The translations under genes and the position numbers were made by a program. From CAVVEC01 sp963770485 (GTDB taxonomy: Bacteria; Acidobacteriota; Terriglobia; Terriglobales; Acidobacteriaceae), in the NCBI GenBank assembly GCA_963770485.1, contig CAVYPX010000016.1:248001-312000 (forward strand): DNA of 64,000 nucleotides, written 5' to 3'. The notes under the pieces were generated by a model. It worked only from the letters and a program-made list of their open reading frames with translations, had not been told where the DNA came from and searched no databases. How positions within the stretch are numbered: position 1 is the first letter of the stretch; each line of letters starts with the position of its first letter. Positions 17,973 through 26,442 of the stretch are shown here, one piece after another.

Positions 17973-18173
17973 ATGGTGCAGAAGGTTATTGAGGTCGTCG
18001 GTGTGTCCAAGGAGAGCTTTGCCAAGGCGGCTGAAAATGCGGTAGCGGAGGCTGCTAAAAGCGTTCGAGGACTGAAGTGGGCGAGAGTGGGGGAACTGGA
18101 AATGGAGCTGGACGGCAAGAAAATAAAGCAGTATCGCGCCACCACGAGAATCTTCTTCGACCTGGAAAAATAA
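17973..18173 (+). CDS. dodecin (flavin-binding small protein)
   Basis: 66 residues, the usual dodecin length, with GGAGGAG just before the ATG. The pattern KVIEVVGVSKESFAKAAENAVAEAAKSVRGLKWARVGELEMELDGKKIKQYRATTRIFFDLE covers the whole fold: one helix packed on a three-stranded sheet. The Trp that stacks on flavin in bacterial and archaeal dodecins is present (GLKW). Dodecins form hollow dodecamers that store or buffer flavins, or CoA in some bacteria. It lies between the pilin and the pseudokinase genes on the same strand. A functional link is not evident. Confidence 0.92.
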   Translation: MVQKVIEVVGVSKESFAKAAENAVAEAAKSVRGLKWARVGELEMELDGKKIKQYRATTRIFFDLEK

Positions 18174-18320
18174 CTTGTGCCGGACGCCGGGAATTGCCTT
18201 GGCGCTTTCCCGGGCGGACCCAGATCTGGATCGCTCAAAGGCAGCTTCGCGGAGGGATAGCCCGGCGCAGGTGTCAGGTACAATGCTGCTAACCTGTACA
18301 AGTGCAGGCAGTGGAGCAGG

Positions 18321-19721
18321 ATGGCTGAAACCTGGAAACAGTTGGAAGGCCGAGAAGTTAACGGGGAATTCCAGCTACGCCAGTATTTGGGTGGCTCTGA
18401 CCACAGTGCTGTGTTCCTTACTGAACGTGGCGGCCAGGAAGGTCAAAAAGCGGCCATCAAACTGGTTCCAGCGAAACCAGAGGACCCGGAATTCCAACTC
18501 TCCTGGTGGGGGCTGGCCCAAAAACTCTCTCATCCTCATTTGCTGCGCCTTTTCCAGACAGGGCGTTGCCAGTTGGATGGGGCAGAACTGCTCTACGTGG
18601 TGATGGAATACGCCGAGGAGGATTTGTCTCAGATTCTTCCCATCCGGCCGCTGACTCCCGCCGAATCACGTAACATGCTCCAGCCGGTCCTTGACGTCCT
18701 GGCCTATCTTCACAGCAAAGGCTTTGTGCATGGTCACATAAAACCTGCAAATATCATGGCCGTGGGCGATCAATTAAAAGTTTCGAGCGATAGACTTTGC
18801 GGTGTGGGCGAGTTGAGTGGCGTTCTCGGCACTCCGGGGCTCTACACGCCTCCCGAGGTCGCAACCGGCGGAGGGATTTCACCGGCTTCCGATGTCTGGT
18901 CCCTCGGCATGACGCTGGTCGAAGTGCTGACTCAGCATGCACCTGTCCGGCAGGAACTGGAACATCTAGATCCGATCGTTCCGGAGACCGTGCCGGCTCC
19001 GTTTCTTGAAATCGCGGGTCACTGCTTGCGTCGCAGCCCCCAGCTGCGATGGACGGTTGCCGAAATCGCAGCCCATTTGCAGTCCGCCTCAGCCGAACCC
19101 AGAAAACGGATGATCGATCACCCTCAAACGGTGTCTGCCGGCTGGCGTTATTGGGCGGGGGCTGCAGTCGGCCTTGCGATGTTGGCGATACTGGCGGCTC
19201 CAAGGTTACTCACTCGACACCAGGAGGCTCAACAATCTCCTTCAGCTGCATCTGAACCTTCGGAGACCCAACCAAGGTCTGCGCCGCTGCCAGCACAGCC
19301 GGGAACGGAACGGTCTACAGAAACAAGGGTAGACAAACAGCGCGATTCCAATCGCACGGTTCCGATGTCTACTTCCAAAACCGCGGAAGCGGCGGTCGAG
19401 ACCTTCGCCAGCCGCGCTGCTCCTGGCTCAGTCGCTCAGCAAGTAATGCCGGACGTGTCCCGGAATGCGAGAGCCACAATTCAAGGCAGGATCAGAGTAA
19501 CGATGAAGGTCAGGGTCGATCCCTCGGGCAATGTGGTGAAGGCGAAGTTCGTTTCTCGGGGACCAAGCCAGTATTTTGCGAATAAGGCGTTGCAGGCTGC
19601 TCAAAGATGGAAATTCTCGTCACCGCGAGTTGACGGCCAAGCGGTGCCCAGCGAATGGATGCTGAGATTCGAATTTAGCAGAACCGCAACCAGCGTCCAC
19701 CCCGCCCAAACAACTCCTTAG
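18321..19721 (+). CDS. membrane pseudokinase with C-terminal TonB domain
   Basis: 466 residues. Residues 1-255 follow the Ser/Thr kinase fold: AAIKLVP with the ATP-site Lys47, YVVMEYAEEDLSQIL, then HGHIKPANIM. In that last motif the catalytic loop HRD is HGH, so the catalytic Asp is His139. KVSSDRL stands where DFG is expected, while DVWSLGMTLVEVL is normal. A transmembrane helix (about 276-297) is followed by a Pro/Ser-rich linker. Residues about 385-455 form a TonB-C-like domain (IRVTMKVRVDPSGNVVKAKFVSRGPSQYFANKALQAAQRWKF). Topology is kinase inside, TonB domain in the periplasm. It is probably a non-catalytic binding or signalling protein coupled to the envelope. A conserved TonB partner is not visible nearby. 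Confidence 0.8.
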   Translation: MAETWKQLEGREVNGEFQLRQYLGGSDHSAVFLTERGGQEGQKAAIKLVPAKPEDPEFQLSWWGLAQKLSHPHLLRLFQTGRCQLDGAELLYVVMEYAEEDLSQILPIRPLTPAESRNMLQPVLDVLAYLHSKGFVHGHIKPANIMAVGDQLKVSSDRLCGVGELSGVLGTPGLYTPPEVATGGGISPASDVWSLGMTLVEVLTQHAPVRQELEHLDPIVPETVPAPFLEIAGHCLRRSPQLRWTVAEIAAHLQSASAEPRKRMIDHPQTVSAGWRYWAGAAVGLAMLAILAAPRLLTRHQEAQQSPSAASEPSETQPRSAPLPAQPGTERSTETRVDKQRDSNRTVPMSTSKTAEAAVETFASRAAPGSVAQQVMPDVSRNARATIQGRIRVTMKVRVDPSGNVVKAKFVSRGPSQYFANKALQAAQRWKFSSPRVDGQAVPSEWMLRFEFSRTATSVHPAQTTP

Positions 19722-19750
19722 GAGATGCGCCCCTGCCAGAAATTCCGGCC

Positions 19751-21376
19751 TCACTCTTCACTGGCAAGTATCAACGGCAGTTCGATGGTCTGATGGCTCC
19801 CCGCATCGACACTTACCTCTTTGCCGCGATCTCCGTACAGCTGAAGAAAATCAGGGTCCATGTATGCGTCGCGCTCAATCTCCTCCCAGGCGAAGATCGT
19901 ATAGTCTCCTGGAGCAATGCCCCGCAGCACAAATTTGCCGGACTGGTTGGACATCGACACTTTGTAGTAGCGGGGCTGGCCACGCCGGTTCACGTCCGGA
20001 ACCAGCACGACCGTAGCTCCCTGGAAAGGCCGGTCGTCATTGGATACGGTACCGTCGATCTGCGCGGTCCCGGGAGTCAGAGTTAGTTCGAGGCTGGGGA
20101 TTGGATGCGATCGAGTGATGGTGAGGCCGGTCTCCAGCACGTCAGACGCACCTCCAGCGGTGAGATAAAATCCGGGAGGAATCGGCGTGACATCAAGGCG
20201 ATACCTTCCTTCAGAAACATCGTGGAAGGTAAATGTTCCGTCCGGTTTTATCGTAGCGTCGTAACTGTCGCCGATGGTTGTTGAGCCGCCCAGCGGTTCC
20301 AATCCGACGGAGACTTGACTCATGTCTGCGCCCGTCTTCCCTTCCATCCGGACATGCCCGGTGATGTTCAGTCCGGGGCCGATCACGACCTCGACATTCG
20401 AAAGGTTGGCATCCCCGACTTCCAACGGCGTCTCTCCGGAGATGTTTCTCTGGGCGTCGTTCGGAAGCTGGGCAGTCAGCAGGTAGGAACCGGGAGGAAT
20501 GCCTGCGAACTCGAAGGTGCCCTTGGGGCCGGCGGAAGTCTGAGTCCGCGAGAAGATCACACTTCCCTGGCTGCTTACCAACGTGACCTCGGCGCCGGTG
20601 CTCGGCCGGGATGTACGGGCGTCGGTCACATGCCCCGCGACCCGAGCGGTGTTCACGGGCACGTAATTCATGTCGATTCCCGCGAGTTCCTGCCCCGCGT
20701 CAAGCGCGAGTGCGGTCGAACTGGATTGGTCGCTCGTACCCGGGTAATAAAGAGGAACGTAAGCCTTAGGGGGCTTGACCGCCGGACGATGAGCATACTT
20801 GGCGCGGAGATAGTATTTTCCCGGAGTCAACCCTGCAATCCGGTACTCACCGGCCGCATTCGTCTGGACGTTGGCGACCTGATGGAGTTCAAGCACGCCG
20901 CTCCGATAGGAAGAACTTATCGCCTCCAGCGATACACCGGCGAGGGGCTTGCCGTCTCCATCCGTGATATGGCCAGCAATCGTTCCACCCGGCTGTAGGG
21001 AAATGACAACGTCCCCAATATGCTGCCCGGGCGCGACCAACAACACCGTGCCCCGGCGTCCCGGAATACGGCGCTGATTCGGGTAGCCATCGTGGGACGC
21101 TGAGAGAATATATCGGCCAGCCACGAGGCCCAAAAACACAAAGTGGCCGTTCGCATCTGTGCTCGCGGAGTTGGACGTAGCAGAATTCACTCCCACGCCG
21201 CCCATCATTCCTCTCGCGGTGACTGCGGCCCCTTTCAAGGGCTGTTGTGTGGTTGCGTCCACTACCGTCCCCTCGATGATGCACTTCTGTTGAGCATCTC
21301 CTGCGTTCTGCGCACTTGCGCCCATTGCCAGAAGCAGAATCACAATCGGAAGTGTCACCAGCGCGGTCTTTCTCAT
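19751..21376 (-). CDS. secreted protein with carboxypeptidase-regulatory-like / Cna-B-like repeats
   Basis: 541 residues from an ATG preceded by AAGGGG. A longer frame reaches 21505 but lacks support. The signal peptide is MRKTALVTLPIVILLLAMGASAQ. The mature protein is a chain of about six beta-sandwich repeats of the type IEGTVVDATTQQPLKGAAVTARG...TDANGHFVFLGLVAGRYILSASHDGY, IAGHITDGDGKPLAGVSLEA and VAGHVTDARTSRPSTGAEVTLV. Such repeats are abundant in acidobacterial secreted and outer-membrane proteins. No peptidase catalytic domain and no TonB-receptor barrel are present, so it is a stand-alone adhesive or structural protein. It is convergent with the pseudokinase gene (29-bp gap). Confidence 0.82.
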   Translation of the reverse strand: MRKTALVTLPIVILLLAMGASAQNAGDAQQKCIIEGTVVDATTQQPLKGAAVTARGMMGGVGVNSATSNSASTDANGHFVFLGLVAGRYILSASHDGYPNQRRIPGRRGTVLLVAPGQHIGDVVISLQPGGTIAGHITDGDGKPLAGVSLEAISSSYRSGVLELHQVANVQTNAAGEYRIAGLTPGKYYLRAKYAHRPAVKPPKAYVPLYYPGTSDQSSSTALALDAGQELAGIDMNYVPVNTARVAGHVTDARTSRPSTGAEVTLVSSQGSVIFSRTQTSAGPKGTFEFAGIPPGSYLLTAQLPNDAQRNISGETPLEVGDANLSNVEVVIGPGLNITGHVRMEGKTGADMSQVSVGLEPLGGSTTIGDSYDATIKPDGTFTFHDVSEGRYRLDVTPIPPGFYLTAGGASDVLETGLTITRSHPIPSLELTLTPGTAQIDGTVSNDDRPFQGATVVLVPDVNRRGQPRYYKVSMSNQSGKFVLRGIAPGDYTIFAWEEIERDAYMDPDFLQLYGDRGKEVSVDAGSHQTIELPLILASEE

Positions 21377-21607
21377 CGTGGTCCCCTTGAGATCGCCGGT
21401 GCGCAGGTTTGGTGGGCACAGCGGCGGTTGCGGCCTTTTGAAAATGGAGGCATAGCGACGGCAGGGTTGGACGAGAACAGAGATCGACTCCGCCTGCACA
21501 AACATTCTCTCACGCCGGGCGAAGTGCCGGCGTCTCGAAGTGCGGGGTCAGAAAGCGCAGGGCGAAGGTCCGTGGTTCGTGGTGCTCGGGTGCGTCTCCC
21601 CGCAATA

Positions 21608-24478
21608 CTACTCTTTCGAGCCGGTGCGATCGCGCGAGCTGACGTAAAACGCGGCGTCCTCAGGCCGCACCACACGTGGGATCCACAGCGGCCGGCGCAG
21701 TCCGCCAGGGCCAGGACCAGGGCGGGCAAGCGCTTTCCATTTCTGATAAACGGCGTGAGAGAGATTGGTGTCGACGAAGATGTCCCCATAGCGGTCATCG
21801 GCGCCGGCTTTTTCCACGCGAACGACCTGGTGCCAGCAGTGCATTCCACTGATCGGATCGGGATGGACCGGGAAGGTGAGGTTTTGGTGCACACCGGCCT
21901 CGCTCCACCAGACGCGTTTCGTGTCTTTATCGGGGCTGGCGTAAGGCTCAACACCTTCGATCTGCCGCATCTTCCATTGACCCTTGCCGACCTCCTTCAA
22001 GTCCACCCAGGCGCTGGACATGCGTTCCACCTGATCGTCTTTATTGACGCGCCAGCGGCCGAGATGGTGAGAGCATGCAACCACACCCGGGGCCAAACCT
22101 TCGGTCACCCAGGCGTGCAAGACAAAGAAGCCAATTTCCGTGTGAACCTTGAGCAGATCGCCGGTGCGAACGCCGCCGAGTTTCTCTGCGTCGTCAGGAT
22201 TTACCCAGAGCGGATTCTTGTGCGAAATTTCATACAGCAGTTTCGCATTGCCTGAGCGGGTGTGGATCAGATTGGGCAAACGGAAGATGGGTAGCAGCGT
22301 ATAGACATCGCCGCGTGCGTCCTTCGGCCAATCGACAACCGGCATGTATTGCGCATTAAAATCTTCCGTCGGACTCCCGACGGACGCCGCGTGAGCCGAG
22401 CGGTGAACGTGGCTGCGATAGTACTCGGGCAGAGCGAACTCCGGCCACTTCCAGTCCGCCATCGTGTCGGAGAACAGCTCAAGCTTCCGCGATGGTGTGC
22501 CATAGCCGGTGACCGCTTTGCCATCGACCATCACGCCGACCGGCTTGCCTTCTTTTGTGACAACTCCATTCGGCTCGACCTTAGACCCGGCCAGATCTGT
22601 CGTGGACAGGGATTTTTCGTTCAGCTTATAAACATCGGTTGTGACTTCGAAGGCTCCGTACTTCCGCATGTACTGCAGCGGCGTCAGACTTTCTTTCTTG
22701 GCTGCTTCAGGAAGCCCGGGCACGGAGTTCTCGAATATCCAGCCGTAATACTCGTCGACCGTGATTTTCTCTCCGGGCCGGTACGGGGACTCGAACCACC
22801 GCCGAATGCCCATGGAACCATCAGGATCGATCGCCCACGACAGGTTGATCCAAAACTCATCTTCTTCCCACACCTGGCCGGGATTGGCCTGGTAGGTGTA
22901 ATCGAATTTCTTTCCTTCCCTTTCCTGCAGAACGCGCAGAACAGGTTGGCGGAAGCCGATCCACTTTCCGGCGTGGGTTTCCTGGCTCATCAAGTCATGG
23001 CGTTCGGAACTGAAGCCCATGGGCAAAACGTAATCGGCGAACCATGCGGTTTCACTCCACACCGGCGTCAACGCGGCGTGCAGGCCGATTTTCTCCTCAT
23101 TGCGCAGCATTTCGATCCAGGAGAGCCCGTCCGGAAAAGTCCACACAGGATTGACCACACGCGTCAAATAGGCATCCACGCGGCCTCGGCCTTCTTTGAG
23201 AAAGTGAGGAAGCAGGAACGACATCTCATGCGTGCAGAGCGGCCATTCCAACGGATAGAGCAATTCGTTCCAGTGCTTCTGCGGCGGCGGCACCGAGAAT
23301 GGCCGCGGCACAAACTTGTTCCACGCATTCAGATTGTGACCACCCACGGTTCCGACGGATCCGGTGAGCACGTGCAACAGCGTGAGAGCGCGGGCGGTCT
23401 GCCATCCGCCGAGGTTGCCGGAGGCGCTTCCGCGCCACAAATGCGATGCGAAACGAGTGCCGGCGTCGGCAATCTCTCGCGCAATCCTGACGATGACCTC
23501 TCCTTTGACGCCGCTTTCTTTCTCAGCGAATTGGGGAGTAAACCCCGCATAGTGGCGCTTCAAGGCCTCGATCACAGCTTCAAAGCTGTGTCCTTTCGCT
23601 TTGAATCCATCCATCTCCAGATCTTCCCAGTTTGTCCACTTCCTCACGAACTCGGCATCGAACCGGTTTTCGGTGAGGATCACCATGGCCATGGCGAGCA
23701 GAACGGCTACTTCTGTGCCGGGGTAAGTTGGCATCCAGTAGTCGGCCATGCTGGCTGTGTTGGACAGGCGAGGGTCCATGACTGCGAGTTTGGCGCCGGC
23801 CATTTTCCCGTCGATGATGCGCTGCGCATGCGGGTTGAAATAATGACCGGACTCAAGATGGGCTGAGAGCAAAAGGATGAAGCGCGCATTGGCGTGGTCT
23901 GGCGATGGGCGGTCGGCGTAGTGCCAGAGCAGATAGCCGAGACGCGCCGACGACGAGCAGACGTTGGTGTGAGAGTTGTGCCCGTCGATGCCCCACGCCT
24001 GCAGAGTGCGATCCATGATGAAGTCGTGTCCCGGCCGGCCAACGTGGTACATCACTTCTTCGCCGCGACCTTCCTGAAACGCTTTGCGAATGCGGGTACC
24101 GAAGGTCTCCAATACTTCGTCCCAGGAAACTCGGGTCCATTTTCCTCCTCCCCGCTGCCCGGCCCGCTTCATGGGATAGAGAATGCGGTCGGGATCATGA
24201 ATCTGATTAATGGTGGCCGGCCCTTTAGCGCATAGGCGCCCTCGGCTTGCAGGATGCTTGGGATTGCCTTCGAACTTTGCGATCTCTCCGGTTTCCTTAT
24301 TGACGTAAGCCAGGAGCCCGCACGCCGACTCGCAGTTGAAGCAGATGGTAGGAACAAGCTGGTAGTGCTTCGGCACGCGGCGCGGCCAAGCCTCGGGATC
24401 GTACTCGACCCAATCGTCCCACTTCTCCACCGGCGGACACGTAGAAAGGTGGCTTCCGTAGCGTTTGAAATCGTCCAT
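21608..24478 (-). CDS. molybdopterin (bis-MGD) oxidoreductase, catalytic subunit
   Basis: 956 residues from the ATG at 24478, with GGGAGA eight bases upstream. The N-terminal [4Fe-4S] ligands are Cys46, Cys49, Cys53 and Cys83 (ICFNCESACG...RLCAKG). Later come the Mo-cofactor domains: LAVMDPRLSNTASMADYWMPTYPGTEVAVLLAMA, VIVRIAREIADAGTRFASHLWRGSASGN, and the C-terminal NPLWVNPDDAEKLGGVRTGDLLKVHTEIGFF. HTNVCSSSARLG places Cys174 where the molybdenum ligand is expected, suggesting a PsrA/PhsA/FdhG-like rather than DMSO reductase-like site. There is no Tat signal, so it probably faces the cytosol or is exported by hitchhiking. It forms a unit with the FeS-NrfD gene 25 bp upstream. The substrate is unknown. 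Confidence 0.88.
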   Translation of the reverse strand: MDDFKRYGSHLSTCPPVEKWDDWVEYDPEAWPRRVPKHYQLVPTICFNCESACGLLAYVNKETGEIAKFEGNPKHPASRGRLCAKGPATINQIHDPDRILYPMKRAGQRGGGKWTRVSWDEVLETFGTRIRKAFQEGRGEEVMYHVGRPGHDFIMDRTLQAWGIDGHNSHTNVCSSSARLGYLLWHYADRPSPDHANARFILLLSAHLESGHYFNPHAQRIIDGKMAGAKLAVMDPRLSNTASMADYWMPTYPGTEVAVLLAMAMVILTENRFDAEFVRKWTNWEDLEMDGFKAKGHSFEAVIEALKRHYAGFTPQFAEKESGVKGEVIVRIAREIADAGTRFASHLWRGSASGNLGGWQTARALTLLHVLTGSVGTVGGHNLNAWNKFVPRPFSVPPPQKHWNELLYPLEWPLCTHEMSFLLPHFLKEGRGRVDAYLTRVVNPVWTFPDGLSWIEMLRNEEKIGLHAALTPVWSETAWFADYVLPMGFSSERHDLMSQETHAGKWIGFRQPVLRVLQEREGKKFDYTYQANPGQVWEEDEFWINLSWAIDPDGSMGIRRWFESPYRPGEKITVDEYYGWIFENSVPGLPEAAKKESLTPLQYMRKYGAFEVTTDVYKLNEKSLSTTDLAGSKVEPNGVVTKEGKPVGVMVDGKAVTGYGTPSRKLELFSDTMADWKWPEFALPEYYRSHVHRSAHAASVGSPTEDFNAQYMPVVDWPKDARGDVYTLLPIFRLPNLIHTRSGNAKLLYEISHKNPLWVNPDDAEKLGGVRTGDLLKVHTEIGFFVLHAWVTEGLAPGVVACSHHLGRWRVNKDDQVERMSSAWVDLKEVGKGQWKMRQIEGVEPYASPDKDTKRVWWSEAGVHQNLTFPVHPDPISGMHCWHQVVRVEKAGADDRYGDIFVDTNLSHAVYQKWKALARPGPGPGGLRRPLWIPRVVRPEDAAFYVSSRDRTGSKE

Positions 24479-24503
24479 GGTCGAATCTCCCATACTTGAT
24501 CCG

Positions 24504-26030
24504 CTAACTGTTGGGCACACTCTGCCCCGCCATCACGAAGCACCACTCGAAAATTAGCAGTCCCGCGAGAGCGAGCACACCGGCCAGTCCAACCATCAGG
24601 CGGTTCGGCGCCGCGATCAACAATAGCAACGCGGGAAGAATTCCTCCGAGAAAAACCGCTCCGGCCCAGAACGGATCGCTAAACGGGCCGTGCGTCATCA
24701 GCCGAGCCGCGTAGCGCGCGTTGTCGGTGGTGTGAGGAATGGCGACTTCGCCCAACAGCATGACCAGGTGCAGTCCCAGACAAATGACCAAGGTGTGAAC
24801 CGCGAACGAGATTGCCGGCGGAGTGCCGCCCACGCTTTCGGGCAGCAGGGCCAGCACCGAAGATCCGCAGAGCAGCGCCTGTACGATCAAATGAGCGGGC
24901 AGAAGTGGAGTCTGCCAGAGATCACGGCCTTCGCATTGTCCGAAGAGAAATGCCGTGTACGCGGCGGCAAGAAAGCCAACGATCACAGCGGTCCAAAGCA
25001 GCACGGGTGCGCGCGCGGAGTATCCTGCCACGGCGGCTAACCAGAACCCTCCGCACAGGCCGCTGTAGGCAATAAGAATAAAAGCTCCGCGCGCCAGCCA
25101 GGATTTAGTTTGCGGCATCAAGACGACTCGAAGAAAGCGTTCCTTGTGATCAAGATCCCAAACCAGCAGCACTACCGTAAGCGCCGTAAAGAGGAGCGCG
25201 ACAGTCGAAAGTGCAATGTCCCGAAAACGGTCGGCAGACAAGCGTCCGAGAGCCATGGCGATTGCCGGCACAGCCAGCACCCCGGAGCCGATGGATTTCG
25301 TCCAGCAGTACGCCGGCACTTGCCAACCCCAGGGCCGGGCGTGCGAGACGTCGTAGGTGGCCAGGGCGTTCCGTTGCAGCAGCGGACTATCGGGCGGATA
25401 CACTGCGCCACCACCATGCAGCGATTCGTTGCGCTGCGACCAGACATAAAAAGCTTCGTGCCGCGCCGCGGTCGGAACAATCGCGCTTTCGTCGCCATCG
25501 ATGTAATAGAGCTTGGGCTGAGTTCCTTGCTCAGGCTTGCGAACCCGAACCGTTTCCCGCGCCACCAACTGGGCAGCCTCGCTTGCAGTATCGTCCAGGT
25601 CACCGGCGATAATCGCGTGCTCCGGGCACACCACCACGCACGAGGGTTCCAACCCCACTTCGGTGCGGTGAGCGCAAAAGTGGCACTTGGCTGCGGTGCC
25701 ATCGTCCGGATTCATGTAAATGGCGTCGTACGGACACGCCTGCATGCAAGCTTTGCAACCGATGCAGCGCTCGGGATCGAAATCCACAATCCCATCTTTG
25801 CGCTTGTACATCGCGGTGACCGGGCAGATGGTGACGCAGGGAGGTTTTTCGCAGTGATTGCAGCGCGTGACCTGAAATACTCTCCGCGTGTTGGGGAATT
25901 CGCCCTTCTCTACATATTTGACCCAGGTGCGGTTTACACCCAATGGCACCAGGTTCTCGGTTTTGCAGGCCACCGTGCAGGCGTGGCAACCGATACACTT
26001 GCGGTTATCAATGACGAATCCGTATCTCAT
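24504..26030 (-). CDS. fused 4Fe-4S ferredoxin / NrfD-type membrane subunit
   Basis: 508 residues starting MRYGFVIDNRKCIGC, the conserved start of the family. The codon has no clear ribosome-binding site, and longer frames reach 26105. Residues 1-190 hold four [4Fe-4S] cysteine groups: CIGCHACTVAC, CNHCEKPPCVTICP, CIGCKACMQACP and CHFCAHRTEVGLEPSCVVVCP. After a linker, about residues 240-508 contain eight or so membrane helices of NrfD/PsrC type, ending LIFEWCFVMAGQSVPNS. It would pass electrons between the quinone pool and the molybdenum subunit encoded next. FeS and NrfD parts are usually separate polypeptides, and fusion into one chain is the notable feature. Confidence 0.88.
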   Translation of the reverse strand: MRYGFVIDNRKCIGCHACTVACKTENLVPLGVNRTWVKYVEKGEFPNTRRVFQVTRCNHCEKPPCVTICPVTAMYKRKDGIVDFDPERCIGCKACMQACPYDAIYMNPDDGTAAKCHFCAHRTEVGLEPSCVVVCPEHAIIAGDLDDTASEAAQLVARETVRVRKPEQGTQPKLYYIDGDESAIVPTAARHEAFYVWSQRNESLHGGGAVYPPDSPLLQRNALATYDVSHARPWGWQVPAYCWTKSIGSGVLAVPAIAMALGRLSADRFRDIALSTVALLFTALTVVLLVWDLDHKERFLRVVLMPQTKSWLARGAFILIAYSGLCGGFWLAAVAGYSARAPVLLWTAVIVGFLAAAYTAFLFGQCEGRDLWQTPLLPAHLIVQALLCGSSVLALLPESVGGTPPAISFAVHTLVICLGLHLVMLLGEVAIPHTTDNARYAARLMTHGPFSDPFWAGAVFLGGILPALLLLIAAPNRLMVGLAGVLALAGLLIFEWCFVMAGQSVPNS

Positions 26031-26442
26031 CGCGGAAGTTTCTTGGAGGAGAAGACCGTTCCGCATTCCATATTGACAGATTGCTCGCGCATCGTCATGT
26101 GCCACAACCCAGGCAGCCAGTTCAGAGGCACTTCATGCGACAGTTGCGGAGGCGCCCCACGGCATTCGAAAGTGTAAATGCAGAACTGCTGTTCCCTCGT
26201 TACTTTTTCAAGACCACGATCCACTGTGAAGTCCGGTCGCGGACAAAACGAAGCTGAGACTCCAAGCCGGCGGGGAATTTCTTCGCTTGGCGGGCACAGA
26301 AGCGGAGTCAGCCCGGAACACGACTGCTCCTGAATCCAGTGCGCAAAACTCTGCACATTGACTTGCAGTCGGCGGTAGGGCAAAATTTGTGAACTTGACT
26401 GAAACATCCGAGCCCACCGCGTTTTGATCGAGGGGTAGTTTC
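26031..26442. other. divergent intergenic region between the Mo-enzyme unit and the FG-GAP gene
   Basis: 412 bp. Minus-strand open frames occur here, but their translations look random. It must contain the Mo-enzyme promoter, although I could not pick a clear one. A plus-strand promoter candidate is listed separately. No FNR-, NarL- or Mo-cofactor-type element was recognised. Confidence 0.4.
26358..26386 (+). promoter_or_regulatory. possible sigma70 promoter of the FG-GAP gene
   Basis: TTGACT (26358-26363), 17 bases, then CAAAAT (26381-26386), about 57 bases ahead of the ATG at 26443. The match is moderate and the distance plausible. Confidence 0.4.

Noticed and set aside
22349..23866. 505-codon plus-strand frame opposite the molybdopterin oxidoreductase
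   Set aside because: The minus-strand protein is unmistakable across this whole span. The plus frame translation is Arg/His-rich and featureless.
25110..26177. 355-codon plus-strand frame opposite the FeS-NrfD gene
   Set aside because: Shadow of the cysteine-cluster-bearing minus-strand gene.
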